From: Actinokineospora baliensis | Lineage (GTDB): Bacteria > Actinomycetota > Actinomycetes > Mycobacteriales > Pseudonocardiaceae | Length of the DNA: 64,000 nt | Reading direction: 5' to 3' | NCBI RefSeq assembly: GCF_016907695.1 | Contig: NZ_JAFBCK010000001.1 | Location: 4,514,001-4,578,000, forward strand | Shown here: positions 9,121 through 18,238 of the stretch, piece after piece | Numbering within the stretch: position 1 is the first letter of the stretch | Layout: every line of letters begins with the position of its first letter | Program-made: the position numbers and the translations under genes | Notes under the pieces: model-generated | What the model was told of the DNA's origin: nothing | Database searches by the model: none | What the model saw: only the letters and a program-made list of their open reading frames with translations

Positions 9121-10869
9121 CTAGCCCGCGGCCAACCGCCACCCCGCCGCCCGGTCCCGCTCGCGCCAGAACGCGGCGTACCTGCCGTCGACGCCGATCA
9201 GCTCCTCGTGCGTGCCCACCTGCACCACCGCGCCCTCGTCGAGCACCACGATCTGGTCGGCGGCCACCACCGTGGGCAGCCGGTGCGCGATCACCAGCAC
9301 CGTGGACCGCTCGGTGAGCGCGTGCATCGCGGCGCGGACGTAGCGCTCGTTCTCGCTGTCGAGCGCGGCGGTGGCCTCGTCGAACAGCACGATCGGGGCG
9401 TTCTTGACCAGGGCCCTGGCGATCGACACCCGCTGCCGCTCGCCGCCGGAGAGCGCCATGCCGCCCTCGCCGACCCTGGTGTCCCAGCCGTTCGGGAGCC
9501 GGGCCACGATCTCGTCCACCCCGGCCAGCGCTCCGGCGGCGTGCACCTCGGCCTCGGTCGCCTCGGGCCGACCGGCCCGGATGTTGCCCGCCAGCGTGTC
9601 GTCGAACAGGTAGACGTCCTGGAACACCAGCGCCACCTGGGCCATCAGGTCCTCGGTCCGCTGGTCGCGCACGTCGGTCCCGCCGACCCGCACGGTGCCG
9701 GTGTCGACGTCCCAGAACCTCGCGATCAGCCTGGTCACCGTGGTCTTGCCGGACCCGGACGCGCCGACCAGCGCGGTCATCGTCCTGGGCGCGACGGTGA
9801 ACGAGACGCCCCGCAGCACCGGCCGGTCCGGGCCGTAGCCGAAGTGGACGTGGTCGAGCTGGACCTCGCCGGGTCGCGCCTGGGCGGTGGTCTCGGCGGG
9901 TTCGGGCAGCGGCCGCTCCTCGAGCACGGCGGTGATCCGGCGGACGTCGTTGTGCGCCATCCGCACCGCCCCCGAGAGCTCCGACAGCTCGGCGAGCGGG
10001 CCGGTGAACCGCGCCGCCAACGCGAGAACCGCGACCAGCGCGACCGGGTCGACCGAACCGCCCAGCGCCAGCAGCACACCGACGACGATCAGCACGGTGA
10101 ACGCGAACTGGGTGGCGATGCCACCGCCGAGGATGCCGGGCACGGCCATCCACAACGCGCGTTTGCCCACCCGGTGCTGCTCGGTGATCGAGTCCTCCAG
10201 CGGGGTGTGCCCCTCGGTGCCGCGGCCGAACGCGCGCAGCGTGCGCTGGTGGCGGGCGAACTCGACGACCCGGTTGGCCGCGGCCACCGCCGCGGTGTCC
10301 GACAGCTCGTCACCCCGGCCGACCAGCCGCGCGCACCAGGCGAACACCCAGGCCAGCAGGGGTGCGCTGATCAGCATCGCCAGGGCGAGCCGCCAGTCGA
10401 AGAAGAAGGTGACCACCGCGATCGCCGCGGGCGTCACCGCACCGGCGACCAGCGGGGTCAGCAGGTGGGCGAACAGGCCGCCGACCATCACCGTGCCGCT
10501 GGTGACGATCCGCGAGAGCCTGCCGACCTTCTCCCCGGTGAACCACCCGACCGGCAGCGACCCGACGTGGTCGCCGACCCGCTCGTGCAGGGTGGTCAGC
10601 GCGACGATCGCCACCGCGAAACCCTTCATGGCCTGCACGTAGTTCGCCGCGCACGTCGCCACGACGACCACGGCCATCACCGCCAGCCACCGCACAGCGC
10701 CGCCGAGGTCACCGGCGAGCAGGTCGCGCAGCACCGGCACCAGCATCGCGGCCGCGACGCCCTGCAAGACCCCGAACGCGGTCGCCCACGTGAGGTAGGC
10801 GCGCAGGGCGCCGCGGTGTTCGGGTCCCAGGATCGTGGCGAGGTCGCGCACCAGCGGGCGCAGGTTCAT
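9121..10869 (-). CDS. ABC half-transporter, IrtB-like siderophore importer subunit
   Basis: 582-residue fused permease/ATPase. Six transmembrane helices in the first ~330 residues are followed by a nucleotide-binding domain: Walker A GASGSGKTT near residue 370, signature LSGGERQRVSIARAL near 473, Walker B IVLFDEATAALD and the switch His in VIAHRL. Its start overlaps the stop of the partner gene by four bases (ATGA), so the two are translated together and most likely form a heterodimer. With a siderophore-interacting flavoprotein gene divergent to the pair and an iron box in between, the best guess is an importer of ferric siderophore of the mycobacterial IrtAB type, which uses an exporter fold for import. 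Export of a peptide siderophore is the main alternative. Confidence 0.85.
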   Translation of the reverse strand: MNLRPLVRDLATILGPEHRGALRAYLTWATAFGVLQGVAAAMLVPVLRDLLAGDLGGAVRWLAVMAVVVVATCAANYVQAMKGFAVAIVALTTLHERVGDHVGSLPVGWFTGEKVGRLSRIVTSGTVMVGGLFAHLLTPLVAGAVTPAAIAVVTFFFDWRLALAMLISAPLLAWVFAWCARLVGRGDELSDTAAVAAANRVVEFARHQRTLRAFGRGTEGHTPLEDSITEQHRVGKRALWMAVPGILGGGIATQFAFTVLIVVGVLLALGGSVDPVALVAVLALAARFTGPLAELSELSGAVRMAHNDVRRITAVLEERPLPEPAETTAQARPGEVQLDHVHFGYGPDRPVLRGVSFTVAPRTMTALVGASGSGKTTVTRLIARFWDVDTGTVRVGGTDVRDQRTEDLMAQVALVFQDVYLFDDTLAGNIRAGRPEATEAEVHAAGALAGVDEIVARLPNGWDTRVGEGGMALSGGERQRVSIARALVKNAPIVLFDEATAALDSENERYVRAAMHALTERSTVLVIAHRLPTVVAADQIVVLDEGAVVQVGTHEELIGVDGRYAAFWRERDRAAGWRLAAG

Positions 10870-12662
10870 CGGTTGTCCCCTTCCTGGTTGGCCCACAGCC
10901 GGGCGTAGGTGCCGCCGAGGGCGAGCAGTTCGTCGTGCGTGCCCCGCTCGGTCAGGGATCCGCCGTCGAGCACGGCGATCTGGTCGACCGAGGTCACCGT
11001 GGACAGCCGGTGGGCGATCACCAGCAGCGTCCGGCCCCTGGCCAGTTCGGACAGCGCGTCCTGCACGGCGGCCTCGGACTCGGGGTCGGCGTGCGCGGTT
11101 GCCTCGTCGAGGACGAGCACCGGGGTGTCGGCCAGCAGCGCCCGCGCGATCGCCACCCGCTGCGCCTCGCCCCCGGAGAGTTGGGCGTCCACGGTGGCGT
11201 AGCCGTCGGGCAGGGCCGTGATCCGGTCGTGGATCTTGGCGGCGGTGGCCGCGGCGACGACCTCCTCGTCGGTCGCGCCGGGTCGGCCGAGGCGGATGTT
11301 GTCGGCGACGCTGCCGTGCACCAGCGCGATGTCCTGCAGCACGAACCCGACCCACCGGTACAGCTCGTCCGGGGCGATGTCGCGCACGTCGACCCCACCC
11401 AGGCGGACCGCGCCGCCGGTGACGTCGAAGAACCGGGGGAGCAGCGTCGCCAGGGTCGACTTGCCCGCGCCGGACGGTCCGACCAGCGCGGTCACCGTCC
11501 CCGGTCGCAGCCGCAGCGACACCTCGCGCAGCACGTCGTTGCTGCCGTCGTAGCTGTAGGACACCCGGTCGAACTCGACGTCGTGGTCGGTGGGTCGGCT
11601 CGGGTTCTGGGTGACTGGCAGTTCAGGGGTGCTGAACAGCTCGTTCACCCGGGCCGCCGCTGCCGCCGCCGCGCGCCGGTGCTCGGCGCCGAACCCCAGT
11701 GCGGTCACCGTCGTCGGGATCACCAGGGCGACCAGCACCCCGGTCATCGCCTCCACCGGCGTCACCCACCCCGAGTCGACGAACCAGACGACGCCGAACA
11801 GGCTGACCAGGCCCACCACCGGGGCCGACACCAGCATCGCGCTCAACGCCTCGACCTTGAGCAGCGGTCGGACCCAGTCGGCGTAGAACCGCCTGAACTC
11901 GCCCGCCGCGGTGGCGTAGGTGTCGTGCGCGCGCTTGGCCCGGCCGAACGTCTTCACCACCGCGATCCCGGTGATGAACTCGACCACCGCCGAGCTGATC
12001 CGCACCATCGCCTCGTTGAGCCGGGCCGCCTTCTCCTTGTAGCCGCGCATCATCCAGGCGTACGCGGCGGCGTAGAGGGGCAGCGTGGCGACGGCGAGCA
12101 GGGCCAGTCGCCAGTCCAACCACAGCAGGTAGCCGAGCCCGCCCAGGGGCAGCACGAGCGCGGCGGTCATCTCGACGGAGTGGTGCGCGACCAGGTGGTG
12201 CAGGTCGGCGATGTCGTTCTGCGCGGCCTTGCGCACCGCACCGGACGAGTTCTCGGTGAACCAGCCCAGCGGCACCCGCCCCAACTTCGCGGTGATCCGG
12301 CGCCGCAGCGCAGCCTGCAGGTCGACGTCGGCGAGGTGGGTGATCGTCAGCGCGACGCCCATCAGCAGCCCGCGCGCCCCGAGCCCGACGACCACCAGCC
12401 AGGCCACGGTGATCACCGCGCCCCGGTCGGGTGGACCGCCGGTGAGCAGCAAGGACCCGAGCTCCGCCAAAGCCGCGAACGGCACCAGGGAGGCCAGCGC
12501 GCCGAGTGCGGCCAGGGCCATCGCCAGCCGGGTTCGGCCCGCCACCGGTCGCAGGAGTTCCTTGAGCGCGGCCTGGTTCTGTTTCGCCTGGTCAGCGGGA
12601 GGTTCGGTCGGGGTTGTCGCCGGTGTGGCGCGGCTGTCGGGTTCGACCACGGTCGCGGTCAT
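10866..12662 (-). CDS. ABC half-transporter, IrtA-like siderophore importer subunit
   Basis: 598-residue partner of the downstream half-transporter. It has a polar N-terminus (about 35 residues), six transmembrane helices, and an ATPase domain with Walker A GPSGAGKST near residue 394, signature LSGGEAQRVAIARAL near 494, Walker B VLVLDEATAHAD and HRLS. Unlike mycobacterial IrtA, it lacks the fused N-terminal FAD-binding siderophore-interaction domain; that function is supplied by the separate divergent gene 101 bases away. The start at 12662 is preceded by GGAGGAG. An iron box and an inverted repeat lie in the divergent promoter, so expression is likely induced by iron shortage. Confidence 0.87.
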   Translation of the reverse strand: MTATVVEPDSRATPATTPTEPPADQAKQNQAALKELLRPVAGRTRLAMALAALGALASLVPFAALAELGSLLLTGGPPDRGAVITVAWLVVVGLGARGLLMGVALTITHLADVDLQAALRRRITAKLGRVPLGWFTENSSGAVRKAAQNDIADLHHLVAHHSVEMTAALVLPLGGLGYLLWLDWRLALLAVATLPLYAAAYAWMMRGYKEKAARLNEAMVRISSAVVEFITGIAVVKTFGRAKRAHDTYATAAGEFRRFYADWVRPLLKVEALSAMLVSAPVVGLVSLFGVVWFVDSGWVTPVEAMTGVLVALVIPTTVTALGFGAEHRRAAAAAAARVNELFSTPELPVTQNPSRPTDHDVEFDRVSYSYDGSNDVLREVSLRLRPGTVTALVGPSGAGKSTLATLLPRFFDVTGGAVRLGGVDVRDIAPDELYRWVGFVLQDIALVHGSVADNIRLGRPGATDEEVVAAATAAKIHDRITALPDGYATVDAQLSGGEAQRVAIARALLADTPVLVLDEATAHADPESEAAVQDALSELARGRTLLVIAHRLSTVTSVDQIAVLDGGSLTERGTHDELLALGGTYARLWANQEGDNR

Positions 12663-12699
12663 GGGCTCCTCCTTCTCCGGAGTCGACGGCGCCGAGTCT

Positions 12700-12714
12700 A
12701 AGACAGGTTGTCTT
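12700..12714. promoter_or_regulatory. perfect inverted repeat in the divergent promoter
   Basis: AAGACA-GGT-TGTCTT is a perfect six-base inverted repeat with a three-base spacer. It sits two bases before the iron box between the transporter and flavoprotein genes. It could be the operator of a second regulator, for example the double TetR protein of the same unit, or part of a longer iron-regulator site. Confidence 0.45.
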
Positions 12715-12716
12715 GG

Positions 12717-12735
12717 TTAGGTAAGGCATGCCAAA
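12717..12735. promoter_or_regulatory. DtxR/IdeR-type iron box
   Basis: TTAGGTAAGGCATGCCAAA matches the actinobacterial DtxR/IdeR consensus TTAGGTTAGGCTAACCTAA at 14 of 19 positions. Its place between two divergent siderophore-uptake units supports the call. Confidence 0.65.
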
Positions 12736-12763
12736 GTAACGATGGGCGGACGAGGAGGACGGA

Positions 12764-13555
12764 ATGGCACGCACCAACATCAGGACCACCCGGGTCAAGC
12801 CGGACCAGGTCGACCTGCTGACCCTGCGCGTGCTGCGCAGCGAGCGGATCTCGCCGCACTTCATCCGGGTCACCTTCGGCGGCGACGACCTGGCCCGGTT
12901 CCGGTACATGGGCTTCGACCAGTGGTTCCGCCTGTTCATCCCGGTCTCGGACCGCTCACTGGCCAAGGCCCCGCGCAAGTTCGACACGCTGGCCTACGCC
13001 CGCTACCTGACCATCGCCAAAGTCGACCGCCCCGTCCTGCGCAACTACACCGTCCGCGCCTACCGCCCAGAAGGCCCCGAACTCGACGTCGACTTCGTCG
13101 TCCACGGCACCGGCCCAGCCGCGACCTGGGCCCAAACCTGCGCTCCCGGTGACGCCGTCGGCATCCTCGACGAAGGCATCGGCTTCAACCCGGCCCCGTC
13201 GATCACCCGCTTCCTGCTGGTAGCAGACGAAAGCGGCCTCCCCGCGGTCGCGGGCATCCTGGCCTCCCTGCCGCCAGAAGCCACCGGCCACGCCGTGATC
13301 GAACTGCCGTCAATCGAGGATCAACAGCAGCTGACAGCCCCCTCCGGCATAGAGATCACCTGGGTAGTGCGTGACTCCGATGCCATCCCCGGCCAAGCAG
13401 CCTTGGCCACGAGCCGCCCTCTACCGATCCAGGGCGCCTACGGCTGGGTCGTCGGTGAACAGTCCCTGGCCAGCGGCCTCCGCAAACACTGGGTCGAGGC
13501 AGGCCTGCCCAAACAAGACCTGATGTTCTGCGGCTACTGGCGCCACCGCCCCTGA
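12764..13555 (+). CDS. siderophore-interacting protein (ViuB-like ferric-siderophore reductase)
   Basis: 263-residue flavoprotein of the SIP/ViuB family, which releases iron from imported siderophores by NAD(P)H-dependent reduction. The FAD-binding domain is seen in RNYTVRAYRPE (about residues 89-99) and the central GILDEG region; the C-terminal NAD(P)H domain ends with the family-typical GYWRHRP. The ATG is preceded by GAGGAGG. Divergent from the IrtA/IrtB-like pair across an iron box, it completes a compact iron-uptake module: import by the ABC pair, cytoplasmic reduction by this protein. The siderophore itself is not encoded nearby, so it may be made elsewhere or scavenged. Confidence 0.9.
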   Translation: MARTNIRTTRVKPDQVDLLTLRVLRSERISPHFIRVTFGGDDLARFRYMGFDQWFRLFIPVSDRSLAKAPRKFDTLAYARYLTIAKVDRPVLRNYTVRAYRPEGPELDVDFVVHGTGPAATWAQTCAPGDAVGILDEGIGFNPAPSITRFLLVADESGLPAVAGILASLPPEATGHAVIELPSIEDQQQLTAPSGIEITWVVRDSDAIPGQAALATSRPLPIQGAYGWVVGEQSLASGLRKHWVEAGLPKQDLMFCGYWRHRP

Positions 13556-13559
13556 CCGG

Positions 13560-13900
13560 CGGACACGTTCTCGACTCTCGGCCACCTGCTTACGGGCTGG
13601 CATCGTGCTCACCCGCCGACTCCGCTGCCGAGAGTCGGCGGAGTCGGCATCCTGATCCAGGTGGCCCGCGCCCTCCGACCGGCATCGCCCGCCCTCCCGG
13701 CGGAGGTGGCGGGCTCTGCTTCACGATGCGCTGTGGCCATTGCCAGCGCCGCTCCTACCCAGTAGGGCGAGTGCTCTTCCTCGTGGCGGCGGTCTATCGC
13801 CCGGTGCGCTGTGGCTACTGGCCGCACGCCGCCTGCCCGGACCTCCTCACGGGCGCGCATTGGCCGCCCCAGGCGGCGGCAGCGAGCCCGATCGGCCGGT
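13560..13900. repeat. decayed copies of the AEC permease 5' region
   Basis: This stretch has no convincing gene but repeatedly resembles the start of the permease gene at 14850. Examples are CTCTCGGCCACCTGCT at 13574, and GGAGGTGGCGGGCTCTGC near 13701, matching GGAGGCGGCGGGCTACTTC of the gene. Short blocks of the type CTGTGGCCATTGCCAGCGCC recur here and again near 14667 and 14817. It looks like old tandem duplications that have drifted. Confidence 0.5.
13615..13648 (+). terminator. possible terminator of the siderophore-interacting protein gene
   Basis: GCCGACTCCGC and GCGGAGTCGGC form a perfect 11-base stem with a 12-base loop, 60 bases beyond the stop codon. It also falls inside the decayed repeat region, so its origin may be incidental. 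Confidence 0.45.
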
Positions 13901-13918
13901 CCGTGGTGGTGCCGGTGG

Positions 13919-14060
13919 GCTCGATGGGGCGGACCTGTTTTGCGCGGGGCCCCTGCGCCGCCCGTGGCAGGACCGCAAAGCTGGGGCCGAAAAGCATGGC
14001 CCTGCAGCGCACAACGCTACGGACGCCGCACCCCACGCAAACAGGTCCGCCCCATCGAGC
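13919..14060. repeat. palindromic hairpin element, copy 1
   Basis: A 142-base element bounded by inverted repeats of about 25 bases that start GCTCGATGGGGCGGACCTG and end CAGGTCCGCCCCATCGAGC. Inside are smaller palindromes (GGGGCCCC; GGGGCC-GAAAAGCAT-GGCCC). Compared with copies 2 and 3, a C-G pair replaces a T-A pair in the outer stem, a compensatory change. Confidence 0.8.
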
Positions 14061-14132
14061 AGTGGGGTGGAGGACTTCCTGGGAGCGGTGGTTGGCTGGC
14101 GGGGCTAGCTCGGAGCCGTCGTCGTGCGGTGG

Positions 14133-14277
14133 GCTCGATGGGGCGAACTTGTTTTGCGCGGGGCCCCTGCGCCAGTCGTGGCAGGACCGCAAAGCTGGGG
14201 CCGAAGAGCATGGCCCTGTCCGCGCAGAACGCTACGACTGCCGCTCCCCCACGCAAAACAAGTCCGCCCCATCGAGC
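14133..14277. repeat. palindromic hairpin element, copy 2
   Basis: A 145-base element like copy 1. Its outer arms (GCTCGATGGGGCGAACTTG at the left, CAAGTCCGCCCCATCGAGC at the right, each running on through TTTTGCG/CGCAAAA) pair over 26 bases with one A-C mismatch. It starts 214 bases after copy 1, separated by a related GC-rich spacer. Confidence 0.8.
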
Positions 14278-14371
14278 CTTTGGGTGGGCGGCTTCCTGGG
14301 GGCGGTGGCCGGGCTGGCGGGGTTGGCTCGGTGGGTTGGGTTGGCGGGGCTGGGTCGTGGTGGTGCGGTGG

Positions 14372-14517
14372 GCTCGATGGGGCGAACTTGTTTTGCGCGG
14401 GGCCCCTGCACCAGCCGTCGCAGGACCGCAAAAGCCGGGGCCGAAAAGCATGGCCCTGCAGCGAGGCAAGGCTACGACTGCCGCTCCCCCACGCAAAACA
14501 AGTCCGCCCCATCGAGC
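14372..14517. repeat. palindromic hairpin element, copy 3
   Basis: A 146-base element with the same outer arms as copy 2 and slightly diverged interior. It starts 239 bases after copy 2; the spacers between copies are also related (TTCCTGGG...GCGGTGG and GGCTGGCGGGG motifs), so element plus spacer forms a tandem unit. Confidence 0.8.
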
Positions 14518-14549
14518 AGTTGGCACCTCGGCTTCCGAGTGTCCAGTGG

Positions 14550-14849
14550 CTGGCTGGAGCGCTCTTGGCCCTCGGCACTCCGATCCGGGCGGCCTTCAAG
14601 CCCGCATCGTGTTCGCCCAACGAACACTCCGCTCACCGGTGCGGCAGCTGCCACCGCTAGACATCTCTGGCCACTGCCAGCGCCTCTCCCGCCGGTAGCG
14701 TGCGCTCCGGCTCTCGGCCAACTGCTCCCGGTGGTTCCGCCGTCGAGACCGGCATCGCGTTCGCCCGCCGCAGACTCCTCCGCCGAGGCGCGGGGTCTCG
14801 ACCGCCTGATGCTCTGTGGCCTCTGGCAGCACCGGTAGCGTGCGCCCTA
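14550..14849. repeat. two degenerate tandem copies of the permease gene 5' end
   Basis: Two units of about 150 bases, beginning near 14550 and 14700, resemble the first ~100 bases of the gene that begins at 14850. The second matches CGGCTCTCGG, CTGCTCCCGGTGGT, ACCGGCATC and TTCGCCCGCCGCA in order; the first is more diverged. Each ends with a block like GGCCACTGCCAGC...CCGGTAG-CGTGCGC. Period, order and phase fit tandem triplication of the 5' end with decay of the two upstream copies. Confidence 0.7.
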
Positions 14850-15770
14850 GTGGACGCGCTCTCGGCTCTCGGCAAGCTGCTCCCGGTGGTCCTGGCCTTC
14901 GGGACCGGCATCCTCTTCGCCCGCCGCAAACTCCTCCCGACGGAGGCGGCGGGCTACTTCACCGACTTCGCGTTCCTGTTCGCGATCCCCTGCTACCTGT
15001 TCGGCAAGATCTTCCTCAGCGACCTGGGGCACCTGTTCAACGTCCGCGCGATCTCCGCCTACGCGGCCAGCGCCGCCCTCTGCGTCGTCCTCATCGGACT
15101 GTCTGCCGGTGGCAGTGCGAAGGTCCGGGCACTACGCGTCATGGCGGCGGTCCAGGTGAACACCGCGTACTTCGCTGTTCCCGTGTTCATCATGCTCTTC
15201 GGCGACGCCGCGCCGATCTTCCCTATCCTGCTGCTGCAAGTCTGCCTACTATCGACGGTCATCCTGACCACACTGGAGTTCGGCGGCCCCGGCAGCACGC
15301 CACGCAAGCTGGGCCGCGCGATCTGGGCCTCGCTCAACACCCCGGTCGTCCTCGCCTGCAACCTGGCGATCGTCCTGAACCTGCTCGCCGTCCCGATCCC
15401 CGGTCCAGTCCTGTCCGCCCTGTCCTTCGTCGGCGACGCGGCCGCGCCCGTGGCCCTCTTCGCCCTGGGTCTCTACCTCGGCAGCGCGGGCCTATCGATT
15501 CGCGGCACCACCCGCACCGAGCTCGCCCTCATCACCTTCAAGTGCGTCGCTTTCCCCCTCATCACCCTCGTCATCAGTCACTACCTCTTCAACGTCACCG
15601 GCGACTGGCTCAAGTACCTGGTCCTCATCGCCGCCATGCCGTCCCCGCAGAACCTCTTCGTCTTCGCCCACCGCTACAACACCGACGTCGACCTGGCCGC
15701 GTCGATCGTCGTCAAGAGCTCCCTGCTGGCGCTACTGCTGTTGCCGGCCTGGGTCCAGTGGGCCTCTTAG
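14850..15770 (+). CDS. auxin efflux carrier (AEC) family permease
   Basis: 306-residue inner membrane permease of the AEC/BART family, about 10 transmembrane helices, with a charged loop near residues 150-160 between two five-helix halves. Bacterial members move small carboxylates such as malate, malonate or other organic anions. The GTG at 14850 gives family length and a typical N-terminus ([20 protein letters not shown]); no clear ribosome binding site precedes it, perhaps because the 5' flank is made of tandem copies of the gene start. Its stop overlaps the stop of the convergent SelO gene by two bases. The true substrate is unknown. Confidence 0.85.
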   Translation: MDALSALGKLLPVVLAFGTGILFARRKLLPTEAAGYFTDFAFLFAIPCYLFGKIFLSDLGHLFNVRAISAYAASAALCVVLIGLSAGGSAKVRALRVMAAVQVNTAYFAVPVFIMLFGDAAPIFPILLLQVCLLSTVILTTLEFGGPGSTPRKLGRAIWASLNTPVVLACNLAIVLNLLAVPIPGPVLSALSFVGDAAAPVALFALGLYLGSAGLSIRGTTRTELALITFKCVAFPLITLVISHYLFNVTGDWLKYLVLIAAMPSPQNLFVFAHRYNTDVDLAASIVVKSSLLALLLLPAWVQWAS

Positions 15771-17182
15771 GTCCCGCAGAACGTCTGGTACTCGCCGAAG
15801 TCCTGGGGCGCGGGGGAGGCGTAGTGGGCGTGCGCCGGGTCTTCGACGTACGGGTGGGTCACGACGCTGAGCAGCTCGGTGAAGGGGGCCAGGTCACCGG
15901 CGGTCGCGGCTGCCAGTGCTTCCTCGACGAGGTGGTTGCGGGGGATATAGAGCGGGTTGACGGCATCCATGACATCGGCGTCCGGGCCAAGAGGCAGCCA
16001 ACGAGCCAGCCAGGCGTCGATGCCGGCCAGGTCCAGGACGACCTCGCGGGCAGGTTCCGTGTTGCCGCGCGCGGCAGCAGACAGGTGACGGTAGAACGAG
16101 GTGTAGTCGACGTGGTTCTTGTGCAGCAGCGCCAAGAGGTCATCGATCAGCGCGGGCGCCTCTGGGACGTCCGGGATGCCTAGCTTCGCGCGCATGCCCT
16201 TAAGCCAGTGACCGTTATAAGAGGAACGAAACCCGCCTAGAGACTCGAGCGCCAGCTCTATGGCCTTGTCCTGATCGGCGTCGAACAGAGGGAGCATCCC
16301 CTCAGCCAACCGCGCCAGATTCCACTCGGCGATGGGCGGCTGGTTGCCGAACGCATAACGCCCACCGTGGTCGATCGAGCTATAGACCGTGCCAGGATCG
16401 AAGGCCTCCATGAACGCGCAAGGCCCGTAGTCGATGGTCTCCCCAGAGATCGTCATGTTGTCGGTGTTCATGACCCCGTGCACGAACCCCACCAGCATCC
16501 ACCGCGCCACCAACGAAGCCTGCGCCTCGATCACCGCCTCGAACAGCCCCCGATACCCCTCCACCCCCGGGTAGTGCCGCTCGATCGCATGATCCGCCAA
16601 CCGCCGCAACAAATCGACGTCGTCAGTCGCCCTCGCGTACTGGAAACTCCCCACCCGCAGGTGACTCGCGGCCACCCGAGCCAACACCGCCCCTGGCAGC
16701 AGGCTCTCCCTCACCACCGCCCGCCCAGTCCCCACAACCCCCAACGCCCGCGTCGTCGGGATCCCCAACGCGTGCATCGCCTCGCTGACCAGGTACTCCC
16801 GCAACATCGGCCCGACCGCCGCGAACCCATCCCCACCCCGCGAGAACGTCGTCCGCCCAGACCCCTTCAGGTGCAGATCCCGCACCCCGCCGTCCGCGTG
16901 GACAAGTTCCCCGAGCAGCAAGGCCCGCCCGTCCCCCAACCGAGGCGAGTAATGCCCGAACTGATGCCCGGCGTACGCCTGAGCCACCGGACGCACACCC
17001 GCGTGGTCACCCACCAGCAGCCGCACCCCCTCCGGCCCCCGCAGCCACGCCGGGTCCAGCCCCAGTTCCCCAGCCAGCACCTCGTTGAGCACCAGCAGCC
17101 GAGGCTCCTGCACGGGCTCCGCCTGCCAGGACAGCGCCATCTCGGGCAGCGCACGGGCGAAGTGATCACTCAGCAGAGGCAT
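15767..17182 (-). CDS. SelO-family protein adenylyltransferase (YdiU/UPF0061)
   Basis: 471-residue SelO pseudokinase, which transfers AMP from ATP to hydroxyl groups of proteins and is tied to redox stress. The family core is clear: [16 protein letters not shown] with the ATP-contacting Lys and Arg near residue 105, HGVMNTDNM in the active-site region and the metal-binding DYGPCAFME. The ATG at 17182 begins [15 protein letters not shown], the expected N-terminus. It is shorter than E. coli YdiU (478) by only a few residues. The last residues FCGT resemble the C-terminal Cys of the family (selenocysteine in eukaryotes, usually Cys in bacteria). It stands alone and converges on the permease gene. 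Confidence 0.93.
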   Translation of the reverse strand: MPLLSDHFARALPEMALSWQAEPVQEPRLLVLNEVLAGELGLDPAWLRGPEGVRLLVGDHAGVRPVAQAYAGHQFGHYSPRLGDGRALLLGELVHADGGVRDLHLKGSGRTTFSRGGDGFAAVGPMLREYLVSEAMHALGIPTTRALGVVGTGRAVVRESLLPGAVLARVAASHLRVGSFQYARATDDVDLLRRLADHAIERHYPGVEGYRGLFEAVIEAQASLVARWMLVGFVHGVMNTDNMTISGETIDYGPCAFMEAFDPGTVYSSIDHGGRYAFGNQPPIAEWNLARLAEGMLPLFDADQDKAIELALESLGGFRSSYNGHWLKGMRAKLGIPDVPEAPALIDDLLALLHKNHVDYTSFYRHLSAAARGNTEPAREVVLDLAGIDAWLARWLPLGPDADVMDAVNPLYIPRNHLVEEALAAATAGDLAPFTELLSVVTHPYVEDPAHAHYASPAPQDFGEYQTFCGT

Positions 17183-17244
17183 GCTCACCCCACCACGGTA
17201 CGTCCCCGCCACCTCTCTCTCGCCAGCCAGGATCCGCGACCACC

Positions 17245-18165
17245 TCACTCCGCCCCTTCGACCTGTGGGCCACACCGATCAGTGGCCGCGCAACGCAGCG
17301 CGTCCACCAGTTCGCCGTGGTCGGAGTTCCGCCGGACTGCGGCTGCGATCCGGCGCTTCGGTGTGTGGGACGCGATCGCCTGGATCCGAACGCTCTCGGG
17401 CAGGACGGGGGGAAGACCGAGTTCTGGGACGACGGTGACGCCGAGCCCCGCTGCCACGATCCCCACCGCGGCCGCGAAATCGGTCGCGTGGTGTTTGACG
17501 CGCGGTTGAAACCCGGCCACCGCGCAGGCACTGGCCACGACCTCGCGGCACGACGTGTTGTGCCGCGACAGCACCCAGCTCTCAGCGGCCAGGTCCTCGA
17601 GGCGAATCGGAGCGGTTCCGGCGAGCGGGTGGCCGGTGGGCAGCACCGCGCAGTAGTTCTCGACGACGAGCGGCAGCAGGTCGATCCTCTGGTCGGCGAG
17701 CCCGGGGTGGTTGGACGTGATCATGACGACCGCCAGGTCCACATCGTGGTCGAGCAGCCGGGTCAGCGACTCGTCCGTCTCGGCTTCCTCGATCTCGACG
17801 TGCCAGCCGGGCAGTCGTACGCCGAGCCGGGCCACGGCCTCGGCGACGAAGCCGGCGATCGCGGTCGGGAAAGCGGAGATCTTGAGGTGGCGAATCTGGC
17901 GCTGCTGGAAGTGCCGCAGGTCCGTGTGCGCCAGCTCGATCTGCTCCAGGATCGTTTCCGCGTGGTTGAGCAGGACTTTCCCCGCCTCGGTCAGCACCAC
18001 CCGTCTGCCGTTCCGTTCGAGGATGGCGCAACCGGCGCTCCTGGCCAGCGATGCCAACTGCTGGGACACCGCGGAGGGGGTGAGGTGCAGTGCGGCCGCC
18101 GTGTCGATCACGGTTCCATGATCACCCAGTGCGCGGAGTGTTCGGAGGTGCCGGGGGTCGATCAT
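17245..18165 (-). CDS. LysR-family transcriptional regulator
   Basis: 306-residue LysR regulator: helix-turn-helix at about residues 3-60 ([20 protein letters not shown]) and the effector-binding domain from about 90. It is divergent from an EamA permease gene across 73 bases, the classic arrangement in which the LysR protein controls the neighbouring exporter. The intergenic region has a short AT-rich stretch (GCTAGACTACACAATGG) that could include promoter or binding elements. Confidence 0.88.
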   Translation of the reverse strand: MIDPRHLRTLRALGDHGTVIDTAAALHLTPSAVSQQLASLARSAGCAILERNGRRVVLTEAGKVLLNHAETILEQIELAHTDLRHFQQRQIRHLKISAFPTAIAGFVAEAVARLGVRLPGWHVEIEEAETDESLTRLLDHDVDLAVVMITSNHPGLADQRIDLLPLVVENYCAVLPTGHPLAGTAPIRLEDLAAESWVLSRHNTSCREVVASACAVAGFQPRVKHHATDFAAAVGIVAAGLGVTVVPELGLPPVLPESVRIQAIASHTPKRRIAAAVRRNSDHGELVDALRCAATDRCGPQVEGAE

Positions 18166-18238
18166 GCAGCACTCCTGAACGGATCTGTGAAGAAGATGTT
18201 GCTAGACTACACAATGGTCGGCGAGCTTTTCTGAACGC

